DNA from: Polytrichum commune
Lineage: Eukaryota; Streptophyta; Polytrichopsida; Polytrichales; Polytrichaceae
Direction: 5' to 3'
Assembly (NCBI GenBank): GCA_950295325.1
Contig: OX485804.1
Coordinates: 39,930,001 to 39,990,000, forward strand
DNA length: 60,000 bases
Position numbers and translations under genes: made by a program. Under the pieces are notes generated by a model that was not told the DNA's origin, did not search any database, and saw only the letters and a list, made by a program, of their open reading frames with translations. This document shows, piece by piece, positions 22,822 to 34,026 of this stretch; within the stretch, counting starts at the first letter, position 1; every line of letters begins with the position of its first letter.

Positions 22822-23057
22822 CAACGATCGGGGAGAACCGGTAGTTAGTTACAAACAAACCGGTTGAGTTTGAAAAACAACCACTTGAAGTTCAAGAATG
22901 CATGAAAAAACACCGATCATTTTGGAAGAACTTATAGAAAAATATACCCCAATTTCATAAAGGAAAACCGGAGGACGTCAACATGTGACCGGTTAACTTG
23001 CAAACACTAGGAGAATCTCAACCGATTATGTATGCCCAAAAATCTCCCCCATCACTG
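22822..23057 (+). mobile_element. hAT-like MITE, 'CCGGTT' family
   Basis: 236 bp starting CAACGATCGGGGAGAACCGG and ending TCTCCCCCATCACTG. Flanks GAGAACAA (22814-22821) and AAGACCAA (23058-23065) agree at 6 of 8 positions, consistent with an eroded target duplication. The interior matches the 15257-15482 copy in opposite orientation. Confidence 0.75.
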
Positions 23058-24095
23058 AAGACCAAGAGTACACCAAAGTGGATGGTGCTTTTCTCAGTGC
23101 CACCAACATGCATTGGCTTTCGCGACCACTGCCTTACAGCAACTGTGCTCATGATTCAGCCATAGCCGGATTCCAAAAGCCGTTGGATTCCACAACCCCA
23201 AATTATTTGGTATAATGTCGGCCGGCCCATGAATCTCAAGTACTTGCCCAAACATGCGACAACACTACAAACACAAAACATGCGATCAAGTCCACTCCCG
23301 AGCATCTATGTACATGGAGGATGCACTGCACTTTGGGGTTGTGTCAGGAGAATTCTCTTTCTCCTCGCCCCTAAATTATGTGTGCAGATCATTCTATATA
23401 TGCTACACTTCATTCAAGCATCCCGGTGTTGAGCATCAATAGGGTGTTGGCCTATTGGCGACCATTCATCCTCCGCTTTCTCTTTACCTGGTAAAGTAGA
23501 GAGTACACTGATACCATGTGCAATGAGGTTCAAGAAACATGCTAGGTTCTCGGCATTCCACACTATGGTGAATGTGTCTTGCCAAAGTTTTCGGAATACG
23601 AGGAAAATCTTTGTTGGTTGTGGTTGCTATGTGGATGCATCGACAAGGTTGGAAGTGTTTGTCATCTAGTTTTGAGCCAAGGTGATTTGCATGGGTAAAA
23701 TGGCAATCTACTCCCAACTTCATTGCACGTAGCGTTGTAGACATGTCACAAATCTGGTTTGTTTCTTCTGGTTAGCCAACTCTTGCTCATGTGAATATAG
23801 TAGACACGTGAACGATAGAAGGTGGTTTATAGTCCGGGGGTTGGGACTTTTCATACCGTGTAAGAAGTAATGTGAATGCAAGAAGGGGTATTATTTGAGG
23901 CATTAGCGTACATGATATACGTAAGAGGAGGTGTAATTTTTCTCTAGTGCGTACATCTAAAAAAAGATACAAAGTCATTTTTTAGAAAAGGTAGATCTAC
24001 AAAATGGAGACCTAAGAATAGAGGGAAGTTGAGAATAGCTGCGTGAATTGTAATTTCATCCAATTCACGTTTTTATCCATTATTGTCACACGAAT
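23058..24095. other. Unassigned DNA
   Basis: No gene or repeat recognised; short overlapping frames at 23229-23442 and 23484-23744 have no motifs. Confidence 0.4.
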
Positions 24096-24449
24096 GTTAT
24101 GGCGGGACACCAGTGTCCCACATAAATCGGAGCCCAAATAATGCATTAATTTTTTTTTAGGGTAGGGGGTATCTCCTATAGAGAGAGGGGAATGGTGTTG
24201 GCACACACATCATTTGCAATGGTGTCAAAGAAGACCAAGGAATAGTGTATTCAACAGCTAAACGAGAGCATGTGGTTGTCAGTACTTGGAAAAATAAAAA
24301 TGAAACCAACTTCAAACATCACATTATGCACAAGACGTCGAGATAAGCTCAACACCGCTTTGATCGCCTTCAACCGATCATTTTTGACGTCGACACTGGC
24401 TTTATGGGAGAACCGGTGCATTATGGGCCACCGGGGTCCTGCCATAAGG
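24096..24449 (-). mobile_element. TIR element with palindromic ends 'GGGACACCGGTGTCCC', copy 1
   Basis: About 353 bp starting TTATGGCGGGACACCAGTGT and ending CACCGGGGTCCTGCCATAAG. The terminal repeats are inverted and each contains a 16 bp palindrome close to GGGACACCGGTGTCCC. Flanks GTCACACGAATG and GGTTCACACGGTA share about 7-9 bp, suggesting a target duplication near 9-10 bp as in Mutator-like elements. Copies at 35020-35366 and 42356-42705 are in the opposite orientation. No transposase. Confidence 0.75.
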
Positions 24450-24883
24450 TTCACACGGTAATACATTCTAACCTTGATAACATGACTACGACGCTTGTAA
24501 TATGACATTTTCCAAGCCCAATTTGTTATATAACAAAGGTGATTAATGCATGCAGGTGGTGGACCCACACTATGATTTGTTTTCGGATCAAAGAGTATAT
24601 GGTGAATTCATCAATGGGTTAACGCAAGTTAACTCAAGTCAATTGTTTTAAACCTTGGTTTCAAAACATACATTGCACTTTTCATTTTTGGGGTTTCGAT
24701 GGAGGTTGAAGGGTTTAGGGAGTGTTGGATCTGCAAAATAGAATTGTGAAGTTGTTGATTTCTCTTCTTGATTCAATTTTTTTCCTCACACCTCAATCTC
24801 ACATCTCTCTAGATTGAAAATTTTAGTCCATGCCGACTTATACTCCTAGATTTGCCCATGCCACTCTTCAATGCTAACTAATT
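24450..24883. other. Unassigned DNA with a worn 'CTAACCTTG-ATACGAC' repeat
   Basis: ATTCTAACCTTGATAACATG at 24465 resembles TCTAACCTTGTTAATACG at about 21126, and GATTAATGCATGC follows. The rest shows no feature. Confidence 0.4.
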
Positions 24884-25095
24884 CTTATTAATCCTAATCA
24901 AGCCCAATTAAATCAGAAAATATGCTTACCAAATTAACTAAGCCTAATTAATTATAAATTATATTTACTGGAGTCAATTACAGCAAAACTTGGTTAATTC
25001 CAGTAAGTACATTTTATACTTAAGTAGGCTTAATTAATTTGGTAAGCATGCTTTCTGATTTGATTGGGCTTAATTAGAATTAATCAGGATTCATC
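24884..25095. mobile_element. AT-rich foldback, arms about 75 bp
   Basis: Left arm blocks in order: TTATTAATCCTAATCAAGCC, CAATTAAATCAGAAAATATG, CTTACCAAATTAACTAAGCC. The right arm gives their reverse complements in mirrored order (GGCTTAATTAATTTGGTAAG, CATGCTTTCTGATTTGATTG, GGCTTAATTAGAATTAATCA). Arm identity is about 85-90% around a loop of about 60 bp, in which TTACTGGAGTCAATTAC is answered by an inverse-like string. No coding content; probably a MITE or Foldback-type element. Confidence 0.75.
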
Positions 25096-26000
25096 AGAAT
25101 TTATTACACTTAATTTCATTTCTCACACTTAATTAGTTTAAATGTGTATGAAAAAATTGTGATAGTAGAAGGTATTAACTAAATTATTATAAATTATTAA
25201 TATTATAATATGATAAAAGATTAAATATTACAATAATTTTAGTTCCAATTTAGAATGACAAAGACCCCTTCAATGGTAAATCACAAAAATTATAACCTCA
25301 ATGCTAACGAGGATTTTGTAATATTTTTGACTTCCAAGTTAATTACATGCTTTATTGGCAATTTCACTTTGAAAATGAACTCTCAGTCAATTACTTACTT
25401 ACTCAATGGAAGTGAACACATACAATATATTGGATTTCAAACCTTGAAGATGAAGTGCACGCAATATGGGATTTGTGGATAAGTGACTTGCAAGAATGCA
25501 AGGGCAATGGTTTTTTCAAAGTTGGGCAAGCAGGCAGCAGTTTTCGGTCAGGTCCAGAAAACCTTGATTTTATGGACGGGCGGTTGCCCTTGCCCGAATA
25601 TTCCTCCCCCGAAAAGTTCGTGGGGGGAACTTAATTTCCTCATGTTCTAAGCATGTCATCCAATCTCTTTTAAATGAATGTGTTATTGGTGGTTGCTCCT
25701 AGATTCACACCTAACCACACACACCTCACACATAGGTGCCCAAGTAAGATAAGAAATTGAATAAGGTTTGCTAACCTTGCATGATAATCATGTTGGACAC
25801 ATGCTTCATGAAACACATGAAACATGCTCATTTGATCAAATGTCTAGAACGAACAAATTTATCACATGTTGAGAATCGGATTCCTTTCCCTGACAAAATC
25901 TGCAAATTTTTTGTCACTTTATGTGATGAGGTCAAGTTATGAGGTCCAAACATAGTCGTCTTAGGATTAAGTCTATCAACCATTAGGCCAAAGCATGTGC
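25096..26000. other. Unassigned AT-rich DNA
   Basis: The first part (to about 25250) is very AT-rich. A fragment at about 25690-25750 with a TCACACCTAACCACACA string and ATAGGTGCCC matches the 'AAGGTAGGCGTGCC' family in reverse. GC-rich patches at 25560-25630 contain GGGCAAGCAGGC/GCCCTTGCCCG-type strings, possibly the ends of a small element. Confidence 0.4.
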
Positions 26001-26009
26001 ACAATTATG

Positions 26010-27250
26010 TCCCTTTGAGCGGCATAATAATAGGCGACACCCCTTGCCCATAGACCCAATAAATCCATATAAAACTTTTCAAGAACACGTACATGATGAC
26101 GTTATTTTGTGTGGTTGAAGAGCAATGTAAGTCAATATTACTTTTCAAAACTTTACAAAGTTTGAACTTTCTCTTTTCAAAGGCCAAATCCTTCAACTTC
26201 TTCTTCATTTGCAACACAAGAGTGGGTGAGTGGGTGGGAATTTCCACAAGACTCTTGATGTTTCTTTTACATCTTCCTATTTGGTAACACAATGATAGCT
26301 TGCATAATAGAGTTGTTTGCAATTATGCTTAACTGGATGTGATGTACAATATAGACAAGTTGTGTCATAGATTAAGTTGCTTTGCAAGAATGTGTACCTT
26401 ACCTAGGGGTTCTGCCATCAAATGATATCCAACAACAAATGTTTTATTTTGACTCTCCCATACCTTGGAAGTTTAATCAATTATCTTTTTGCTTCACCTC
26501 AAAGTACACATAGCTAATCCACCACGTGTATGGAATAATTACAAGGGAAATGTTCCTAGCAACTTCAACCAATAGAGATGCATAAAATGTCATAATCATA
26601 ATACATCATTGTATCGAAGGTGTGAAGGGTCTGCCTCACCTATGTCAATGCAACCAACCAAGAAACATTTGAGGATTTGTTACGTACACGAAGTAAATAA
26701 CAACATGATCCAGTTGTCATTCATGTCACACACACTTAATCTATTTCAAATACATTGTAGTATTTCAAATTATAACACTCATTGCAAAATGACATATGGG
26801 TGTTCAAACTTGTTCCTTGGCCATGATTGGGTTACTCCAAGTAGAATACTCCTCTTGGTGATTAGCACTAGTTTCTCTCACTTTTAGCACGTATCTAATA
26901 CCTCAACGAGTATACACAAAGCCAACGACACCTCTCACTTGCATGAATGGTAAAAAGGAGGCTCCTTTTAGGGTTAAGGGTTTATATTGGAGTTCTTACC
27001 AATGGTATTTTTTTGCAAACCATGCATTTACCATGAGTTAGAGACGTGGGGCACGGCTGTAATTATGGTTATTTTGCTCTATTCATCTACATCCTTGTTA
27101 CATTCATTTCATGGTAAGTATGATTTCTTTTCATGTATGTAGACTTAGAATCTCATGAGCATATAGTCATCTATTTATAAAGAGGACAATTGCTAAATAC
27201 ATTGATGTAAGAGTTTAAAATCAAAATTTTAGTGGCATGGCATTGATCAA
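26010..27250 (+). repeat. 1.2 kb dispersed repeat, copy A
   Basis: This stretch aligns with 53757-54930 in the same orientation over nearly its whole length. Shared landmarks in order: TTTACAAAGTTTGAACTT, CTTTTCARAGGCCAAATCC, GAGTGGGTGGGAATTTCCAC, GGTAACACAAT, ATGTTT-TTTTGACT, GTGTGAAGGGYCTGCCTCAC, CATATGGGTGTTCAAAC, CAAGTAGAATACTCCT and GATCAAGAAC, after which each copy runs into a different dinucleotide repeat. A minus-strand 105-codon frame at 26005-26322 has a partly related 61-codon frame in copy B, sharing a 'KKKLKDLAFEKRKFKLCK'-like string, but both break soon after. It could be part of a large transposon. Confidence 0.75.
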
Positions 27251-27259
27251 GAACTATGT

Positions 27260-27264
27260 ATATG

Positions 27265-27303
<39 letters not shown>
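27260..27303. repeat. (TA)n-(CA)n microsatellite
   Basis: A short TATG/TATA stretch leads into about 16 CA units; it marks the end of the 1.2 kb repeat copy A. Confidence 0.95.
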
Positions 27304-27305
<2 letters not shown>

Positions 27306-27750
27306 TTCTTGCTTAGTGCTATGCTTACTGTCAAGCTCAGTATTTTTGCAATACATCCTCTTATTAGGAGGCCAAACCATTCTATTGCATATCTATGTAC
27401 CTTTCAAAACCCGGGAGGGTGGGTGGGGTCATTCCCCATGGCCGTGCCCTTGCCTAGCTATCAACTTACCATGGTCATTGTCTTCTCCTGGCATGTCTCT
27501 AAGAATGTAAAGAACCATAAGTAATCTATACTACTAAGGTTTTACCTTTGCACCCTTAACACAAAGTAATGTATTTCATATCCAAAGTATGTCATCCTTA
27601 AGTATAAACCTTGTCCACTAATACTCCAAAGTCCTATCATTACTCAAAATATTGCCTAACATTCATCATCGTTAAAGAATGTCTAAACCCTATATACACA
27701 TTATGTTTTATAAAAGTTGATATGCAAAACCTAAATATGTTGTCAAATTC

Positions 27751-28010
27751 GTGAAGGGTCTGCCTCACATGTGCCCATGCCACCAACCAAATCCAAGGAG
27801 AGGGTTAGTATCATACACGAGGTGAATAACAACATAACCCAATTGTTATCTATGTCACACAATAATGTATAGCATGAACATACATTTTGCAAAAGAGAAT
27901 ACACATACTTCCATGGAGTACTCTACCTATTCCTTAGCCATCTAAACCTTGTGCATCGGAAGTTAGAGTTGGGTTACATACACCTCCCAACTCACCAATT
28001 TTGCATCACT
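27751..28010 (+). repeat. Fragment of the 1.2 kb dispersed repeat
   Basis: GTGAAGGGTCTGCCTCAC, CCCATGCCACCAACCAA, CACGAGGTGAATAACAACAT and TGTTATCTATGTCACACA align with 26621-26730 and 54295-54410. It is a partial third copy, downstream of copy A. Confidence 0.6.
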
Positions 28011-28247
28011 TACACTAAGCCCAAAAGTTACTTAGGGTAAACAATCACTGCGGTTTAGCCAGCCCAACGAGGTCCTTATGGCCTCATTCTCTTAATATAG
28101 AGTTAGGTATTCCTTTGTGGCCATAGATGCAGATGTCATGATCTATGGTGGATATCCATTAGTTGGGACTAACCTAACCCTAAAGTACATTTACTTTGGG
28201 TTTAGCATAAGTTACTGGTTTGGTTCGTTTATGGTTAAGGCTACACA

Positions 28248-28284
<37 letters not shown>

Positions 28285-28678
28285 CATGGTGCACATGCAT
28301 TTCAATATGAAGGGCTTCACTCAAACTTCCAAACTTTTTTTGCAACACTTCACCAAAAAAAACTTGATATTGGCCGTTTTGTATTGAATATGAAAATAAT
28401 ATGATATTTCACTGTATTGAAAAAGTACATGCAATGAAATGATGCACTAAAATTATTTAGATTCCCTACATAATGCACTTAGTCATCATCCAACTCCAAA
28501 GGCAAAGCCCTCCGGTTTTGGTCGATTTCCAAGTGTCAAAAATTCTAGCCCAAAACATATTTTCCATCGGAAGACCGCATAATGACACTCACATAAATGC
28601 ATCTAATGTTTCAAGTTTCAATCGACTTCTGCGATCACTCTTCACACAATTTTGTTTGGAAAATCCACATTCACATAT
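28011..28678. other. Unassigned DNA with a GA repeat
   Basis: No gene recognised. A (GA)n microsatellite lies at 28252-28280. Confidence 0.5.
28252..28280. repeat. (GA)n microsatellite
   Basis: About 14 GA units. Confidence 0.95.
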
Positions 28679-29411
28679 AAGGTAGAGGGTGCTTAAACCA
28701 ACACTTTAAGCTATTGCAGATACATATGGCTTCAAGGTTTTTATATATATGTATATATTCATATTAGCCTTTGTTCTAAACATAGGTATAAAGAAGAAAA
28801 AAATAGCATCTATTAGATATTTGATGAATATTCAAAGTCAAACCCAATAGCTTCCTTAAACCAATATATAGGGCCCGTATATGATGACCTTGGATATGAT
28901 GAGGACCCCCACCCTTGTTGCCTAGAATCAACACAACATAGTTGGGTACTAGACCTAAGCTAGATTAAAGACCAACTAGTAACGGTGCGCAAAGCCACAT
29001 GGCCACCTCCATAATCCCACCTAGTTCGCTTGCAAAACCGTCACCTTGCATCTTGGGTACCAACCCCCTTTGTGCTTTGTGGGCCTACCTCCATGACTTT
29101 GCGAATAGAATGGCCGTACCCCCCCCCCCCCCATCCCTACAGTGTACAAAATGGCTAGAATAGGCATTGACAAGCCACCCTAAAGCCACCTTGAACCAAC
29201 CCAAGATAGAGTGGAGACCGTTACCTACCCTACGTGGAGGTACTGGAAGTCACTATGAGGTGGTGCCACTCATGGCACCTAAAAGCGTCACTCCGTGGGC
29301 CCATACACTCCTCCACCATGGGGAACACCTCTAGGTAGTAGAGTATTGGCGATTGGGAAGTGTTTGTAGGTGTTGGTTTTGGGTGGGGTGTTGGTTTTAG
29401 CACCCTCTACC
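28679..29411 (+). mobile_element. TIR element 'GGTAGAGGGTGCTTAAACCA', copy 1
   Basis: About 730 bp. The left end AAGGTAGAGGGTGCTTAAAC and the right end GGTTTTAGCACCCTCTACC are inverted repeats of about 24 bp. It aligns with 33435-34026 in the same orientation: CATACATATG, GTCAAACC, TAGCTTCCTTAAACCAAT, GACCTTGGATATGATGA, TTGCCTAGAATCAACAC, a string of conifer-like CCACCT motifs and CACTCCGTGGGCCC. A cytosine run at 29119-29132 is specific to this copy. No transposase is seen. Confidence 0.75.
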
Positions 29412-30543
29412 GCATATGTGCTTGCCAACCCGGAGTTGCAATCAGTGCCGAGTCGAAGTTGCAGAGTCGAAATTACAAGAGTGATTGGAATTTAGAAGCA
29501 TCTGCTAGCTAGGGTGCCAAGATTGGACTCCAACTATGTTTCTATTTGCAAATTGCAGCCTCTGTATTTTGTGACAGGGCAATTTTTGGAGAAAGGTGGG
29601 AACTTTGCATAGCACATTTTTTGACAGCAAAAAAAACTTTTTTGACTGCATTTGACAGGTGTTGAAGACTCAATATTGAACACTGAATGAGGTACTCTCT
29701 AGGCCACTGTAAAGCACAGTACTATCAGGTACAATAAGCATGCAGGTGATCACTGCCTTGGACCTTCCAATGTTAAAGCTGCAAAGGGCAGCTTTACTTT
29801 AATTCTTCTTTTTGTGGTGTCTAGCTAGATTCGGTCGTGGCTTGCTAACTTTTGATCGTCCTTAGCTATCTTAAGTGTCTAGTTCTAGATAAGTGACCAT
29901 GAGGCTTCAATTAAGATGCATGCATTTTTTGGCTATAAGTCGACGGAAACATCCATTACAAAGCATGGAAATCATAAGTCATGTGTAAAGTCTCCGCATC
30001 AAACTCCGCGAGAGTTGGCAAAAAGAAGAGTTTGAGAACACATCCACAAAGTCAACCAAGTTTTATGGACGTTTTATGTCATGTCTATATTTAGATGATG
30101 GGCATAGTTAACAAATGGCTCCCACTAGTATGGGGCACTTTTATGATTATTTTTAGCAAGCGAATGTTTGAAACGCTTGTACGTTGTATCCATCGCTTGT
30201 TAAAAGCAACACAAAAGTCTCCCATGTTGATGGGAGTTGTTTGCTAGCTATGCCCACCAATAAGTGTGGACATGGCTTTAGATTTATATGCTACTAAAGG
30301 GCTTCCCTCTACTTAACCCTAGCCAAAACCCGCCATCTTTGTAAAAAACTTTGATCTTTTTTTCTCACAATGCAATTTTACACATCAGGTTGGATGGACC
30401 CATCCCCAAGTTTCAAAACTTTGAGAATTATAATGGCACTTCCCAAATGTTGTGGGTTTTCTCCAAAGAAACTTCCACATCAACAAAACTTCAATTGTTT
30501 TTAGCGCACATTTTAACATGCTCTTATTTAAAATTCCACCCCC
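29412..30543. other. Unassigned DNA
   Basis: No gene or element recognised. GAGTCGAAGTTGCAGAGTCGAAATTAC near 29451 contains a short direct repeat of GAGTCGAA. Confidence 0.4.
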
Positions 30544-30875
30544 CAAGGTAGGCATGCTCGATTCAATTATTGATATTGATTGGACACCTATATGGTTGTG
30601 GCATGTAATTAGGTGAGATTTGAAGAAATGTTAAAAATAGACCAATGTTAAAAATAGATTGGATTGCATGCTGAAAGTACAATAACCATTCTAAGCTCGA
30701 TAGTCAACATAATTGGGGGGGAGGTATATGACCATTTAATGAGCACATTAAATCTTCACTTTCAAAATGATTAAGATATTAATGTGAGCTTCAAAAATCA
30801 TAAGAAAAGTGGTTGCGGCCTCAATTTGTTAACCATCTTGTATTAATCATACGTTTCATTCCTAAAGAAATGGGC
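30544..30875 (+). mobile_element. Dispersed repeat, family 'AAGGTAGGCGTGCC', copy 3
   Basis: It begins AAGGTAGGCATGCTCGATTC, continues TTGGACACCTATATGG, a GGAGGTATATGACCATTTAA string and TTAACCATCTTGTATTAAT, and ends at AGAAATGGGC. It lacks the interruptions seen in the copy at 42148 and so serves as a reference for it. Confidence 0.65.
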
Positions 30876-31296
30876 TAATGAGAGTAAGTAAGCATATAAG
30901 ATCCATCAACATTAGATAACCTTGCCAAGGATTCATGCACAGTCAACCCATGAAATTCAAACTAACCACTATGTGACCTATTCGAGAATAAAAATAATCT
31001 AGATACCTATATTTGAGTGGAGGGTGGTTAGTGCATATCTAGAAATGGATGGACAATAAATACATGTGTTCAAAAGATATTATTCGTGCAAAGGCCCCAT
31101 AGATATGTGGCTATTGAGCCTATAATGGTTAAAAGCAAGCCCAGTTGTTCCTGGATCTGCATTTGCATCCAGGAATGAAAAGTGGCCTCCATCCATAATG
31201 CAAATGTAGACCCATGCAAAATTGCCACTCGTTCTGCATTGCTTTCATCATAGTTTCCTCTAGAATTATTTGTAGTTTTCTGAAGTCATGAACTTC
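30876..31296. other. Unassigned DNA
   Basis: No gene seen. TGGATCTGCATTTGCATCCAGGA at 31153-31175 is a short inverted repeat. Confidence 0.4.
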
Positions 31297-31640
31297 AACC
31301 GGTTAGTTCTCAAACTCATCTGTGCTTCATGCGTAACTAGTATTTTTTTCCTAGTTTACCCTAAACCATAACTGGTTATTTTCAAGCTCATTCATGCTTC
31401 ATGCATAACTATAATTATTTCCTGGGTTACCCTAAACCTCAACCGGTTATTTCTCAAACTCATCCGTAATGTGCACATGAATATAATTATCTCCTAGTTT
31501 ACCCTAAACCTCAACCCGTTATTTCTCAAACTCATCCGTAATTTGCACGTGAATATAATTATCTCTTGGTTTACCCTAAACCTCATCCCTAATTTTGCGC
31601 GTAACTATAATTATCTCCTAGTTTACCTTAAACCTTGTCA
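31297..31640. repeat. Tandem array, about 72 bp unit, derived from the 'CCGGTT' MITE
   Basis: Units start at about 31297, 31370, 31441 and 31513, with a shortened one near 31585. Each has a AACCGGTTATTTCTCAAACT-like string, TCATCCGTAATKTGC, ATATAATTATCTCCT and AGTTTACCCTAAACC. The first string is typical of the 'CCGGTT' MITE, while ATAATTATCTCC and TTTACCCTAAACC are not part of other copies. A MITE fragment seems to have been captured into a minisatellite. Confidence 0.8.
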
Positions 31641-33434
31641 TTCACTAGGACCCTACCATATTGAGTTGTCTTTAGTTAAAAGCCGCCATGAAGTTGTTTG
31701 TCCTTAGTTGATAGCAGGCTCCTTGCATATTCGACAAAATGCAGGGAGTTATGCACTTCTTGTATTATTTTACATCCAATTTTAGCAAATAACAAGGTGA
31801 CTGGGCCAATATCCTGCATCTGCATCTGCATCGCGGATGGTTGGTTGTTAGCAAACAACCAACCATTAGGGACAAAGCTACTACTACATAAAACCCGCCC
31901 CGGGGGGGGGGGTAATGATTTAGTAGCTATAGGAATGACATTTGTTTGAGCTAAAACCAAATATTAAAATATGCCACGTGGACAACCACCTAGGATCAAC
32001 AAGCATTGAGTAGTAGGTTGAAACACAAAGTAAGTAAAACTCTCCTTCCAACTACAAATCCTCTATTTAACTCAAGTAATGATGAAGACCAAATATATAT
32101 ATGTAATTATTTTATATGGCTTCTCATACTGATATGGGTGGATCCAACGTAGGTCAATTTGGGATTTGGAATGACATGTTCCACAAACATATTTCATTTA
32201 AGATCATGATTTCTCTCAAAGCTTTAGAATTGATAAAGGAGATCCAAGGACTTTCATCCAACTTTCAAACTCAACCTTTGCTCACTTACCAAATTGACCC
32301 ACCACGAGGCAAGTGTGAAATTTATGTGTTGCATAGGTGCTTATGGGTGGGACACATGCGACCCTGCTTGAAAAATAATTATAAAAATAATTATAAAAAT
32401 AGCAATGGAAGAGGTCCATTTGTGGCTCCGTGATTGGACAGATCATTAGACAATGCTTGACTTCAAACAAAAAATGTCGCAATCTCAAAAAATCAAACAA
32501 AATTCACTATATAAGGCATGACCCTATGAAACTCTACCGTGTTTTAAAAATGTGGAATAAGAAGAGAATTTGGTACTCTATTTCAAGCCAATTATCAACC
32601 AACATGCTAGCCATTCTTGAATCTCCTTATTAGTGTCTCATACATAAGAGTGACAAGCTAGACAAAGTGAATGCACTTACGTATTTGGCTTTGTTGCAAG
32701 CACTTCCAACTCCAAAAACAATTTTGTCCACTGGATCGTATTGGATTGGTAAAATTTGTGTCATTTGGTTAGCAATAGAGAATCACAAGTATAATGATTA
32801 AGGTGTCCAATCGAGTATTAATATGTAGAAGTTATAAGAGGTCGAATTGAAGAATATCTTAGTATGTGAATCATCACACATGTCTTCCCTTTTATGTTCC
32901 ATTCAAAACCTACAATGGTACATTAATTATCCCAATTAGCGCGTGTTATTGTTTGGAGTTACGGAGTGCTATAAGTTTTATATGAGAATGTATGTTTTAC
33001 AAGTTACTTTGCATACAAACCATTACTTTGGAGGGTTGAGGGAGCATTTGACACTAATAGATAATCACACGTTTCCACCCAAAGTTGGAATTGGGCACTT
33101 AACCACCTATGGTTTGGAATTGCCCTTATCATCATGGGTTGTTGATGCTCACCGTTTATCTGTTGGAACATGAGACATGCAAAGAGAGAGACAACAACAA
33201 CCTTGGGGACTTGCGTGAATGAGGGACGTTTCACTTTAATCATAGCTTCTAGCTCATTGGTAAACACGAGACATGCACATCAAGTAGCAACAAGGATTCA
33301 TACTTTAAAAAAATCATGAAAGATTACATTAAAGGTGACTCTAAAATAAATTTGTATTGTTTGTTTTCAATAACAACAACCATGGGCCCGTTGAGACAAG
33401 AGTGGATGATCAAAGGCAACAGACATTAGATCAT
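31641..33434. other. Unassigned DNA with short unplaced frames
   Basis: A 105-codon plus-strand frame at 32116-32433 carries 'CEIYVLHRCLWVGHMRPC', which I cannot place. Overlapping frames at 31676-31960 read a palindromic stretch: ATGGTTGGTTGTTAGC and CAAACAACCAACCAT at about 31837-31866. A guanine run lies at 31902-31912. A degraded gene or retroelement piece at 32.1-33.3 kb is possible but not shown. Confidence 0.35.
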
Positions 33435-34026
33435 GTAGAGGGTGCTTAAACCAACACTTTAAGCTATTGCACATACATATGACTATGTGGTTGATATAGA
33501 TAGAGAGATAGATATCATATTAGCCTTTGGGATAAATATAGATATAAAGCATAAAATAACCTCCATTGGATATGTGACGAATAATCAAAGTCAAACCACT
33601 AGCTTCCTTAAACCAATCCCTATGCCCCGTGTATGACAACCTTGCATATGATGATGACCCCACCTTCATTGCCTAGAACCAACACTAGACCCAAGCTAGA
33701 TTAAAGCCCAACATGGCCACCTCCATGATCCCACCCTTCAAGCGGGTGAATAGAACGGCTAGAATAAGCATTGACAAGCCACCTAAAACCCATCTTCAAC
33801 CACCCCAAGATAGAGTGGATCCCATTACCTACCCTATATGGAGTAGGTAGTGGAGGCCCATATGTGGTGGCGCCATTAATGGCACCCTAAACCCTAAACC
33901 ATCACTCCATGGGCCCGGGCACTCCTTTTCCATGGGGAATGGTTCAAGGTAGTAAGAGTGTTGGTGATTGGGAGGCGTTTATAGGTGTTGCTTTTGGGTG
34001 GGTGTTGTTTTTAGCACCTTCTACCT
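33435..34026 (+). mobile_element. TIR element 'GGTAGAGGGTGCTTAAACCA', copy 2
   Basis: About 590 bp, bounded by GTAGAGGGTGCTTAAACC and GTTTTTAGCACCTTCTACC. It is shorter than copy 1, missing about 140 bp around the part that in copy 1 carries the cytosine run and neighbouring CCACCT motifs. CCCTAAACCCTAAACC near 33886 replaces a single CACCTAAAAG of copy 1; it is a local change, not a telomere. Confidence 0.75.

Noticed and set aside
27256-27510. Frames through the CA repeat
   Set aside because: The His/Thr run comes from the microsatellite; two frames overlap and neither shows a domain.
31297-31640. CRISPR-like spacing of repeated blocks
   Set aside because: Whole 72 bp units are alike, with no unique spacers; this is a minisatellite in a nuclear-type genome.
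33880-33902. CCCTAAACCCTAAACC resembling telomere repeat
   Set aside because: Only two units, inside a dispersed element whose sibling has a related single unit; not a telomere or clear interstitial array.
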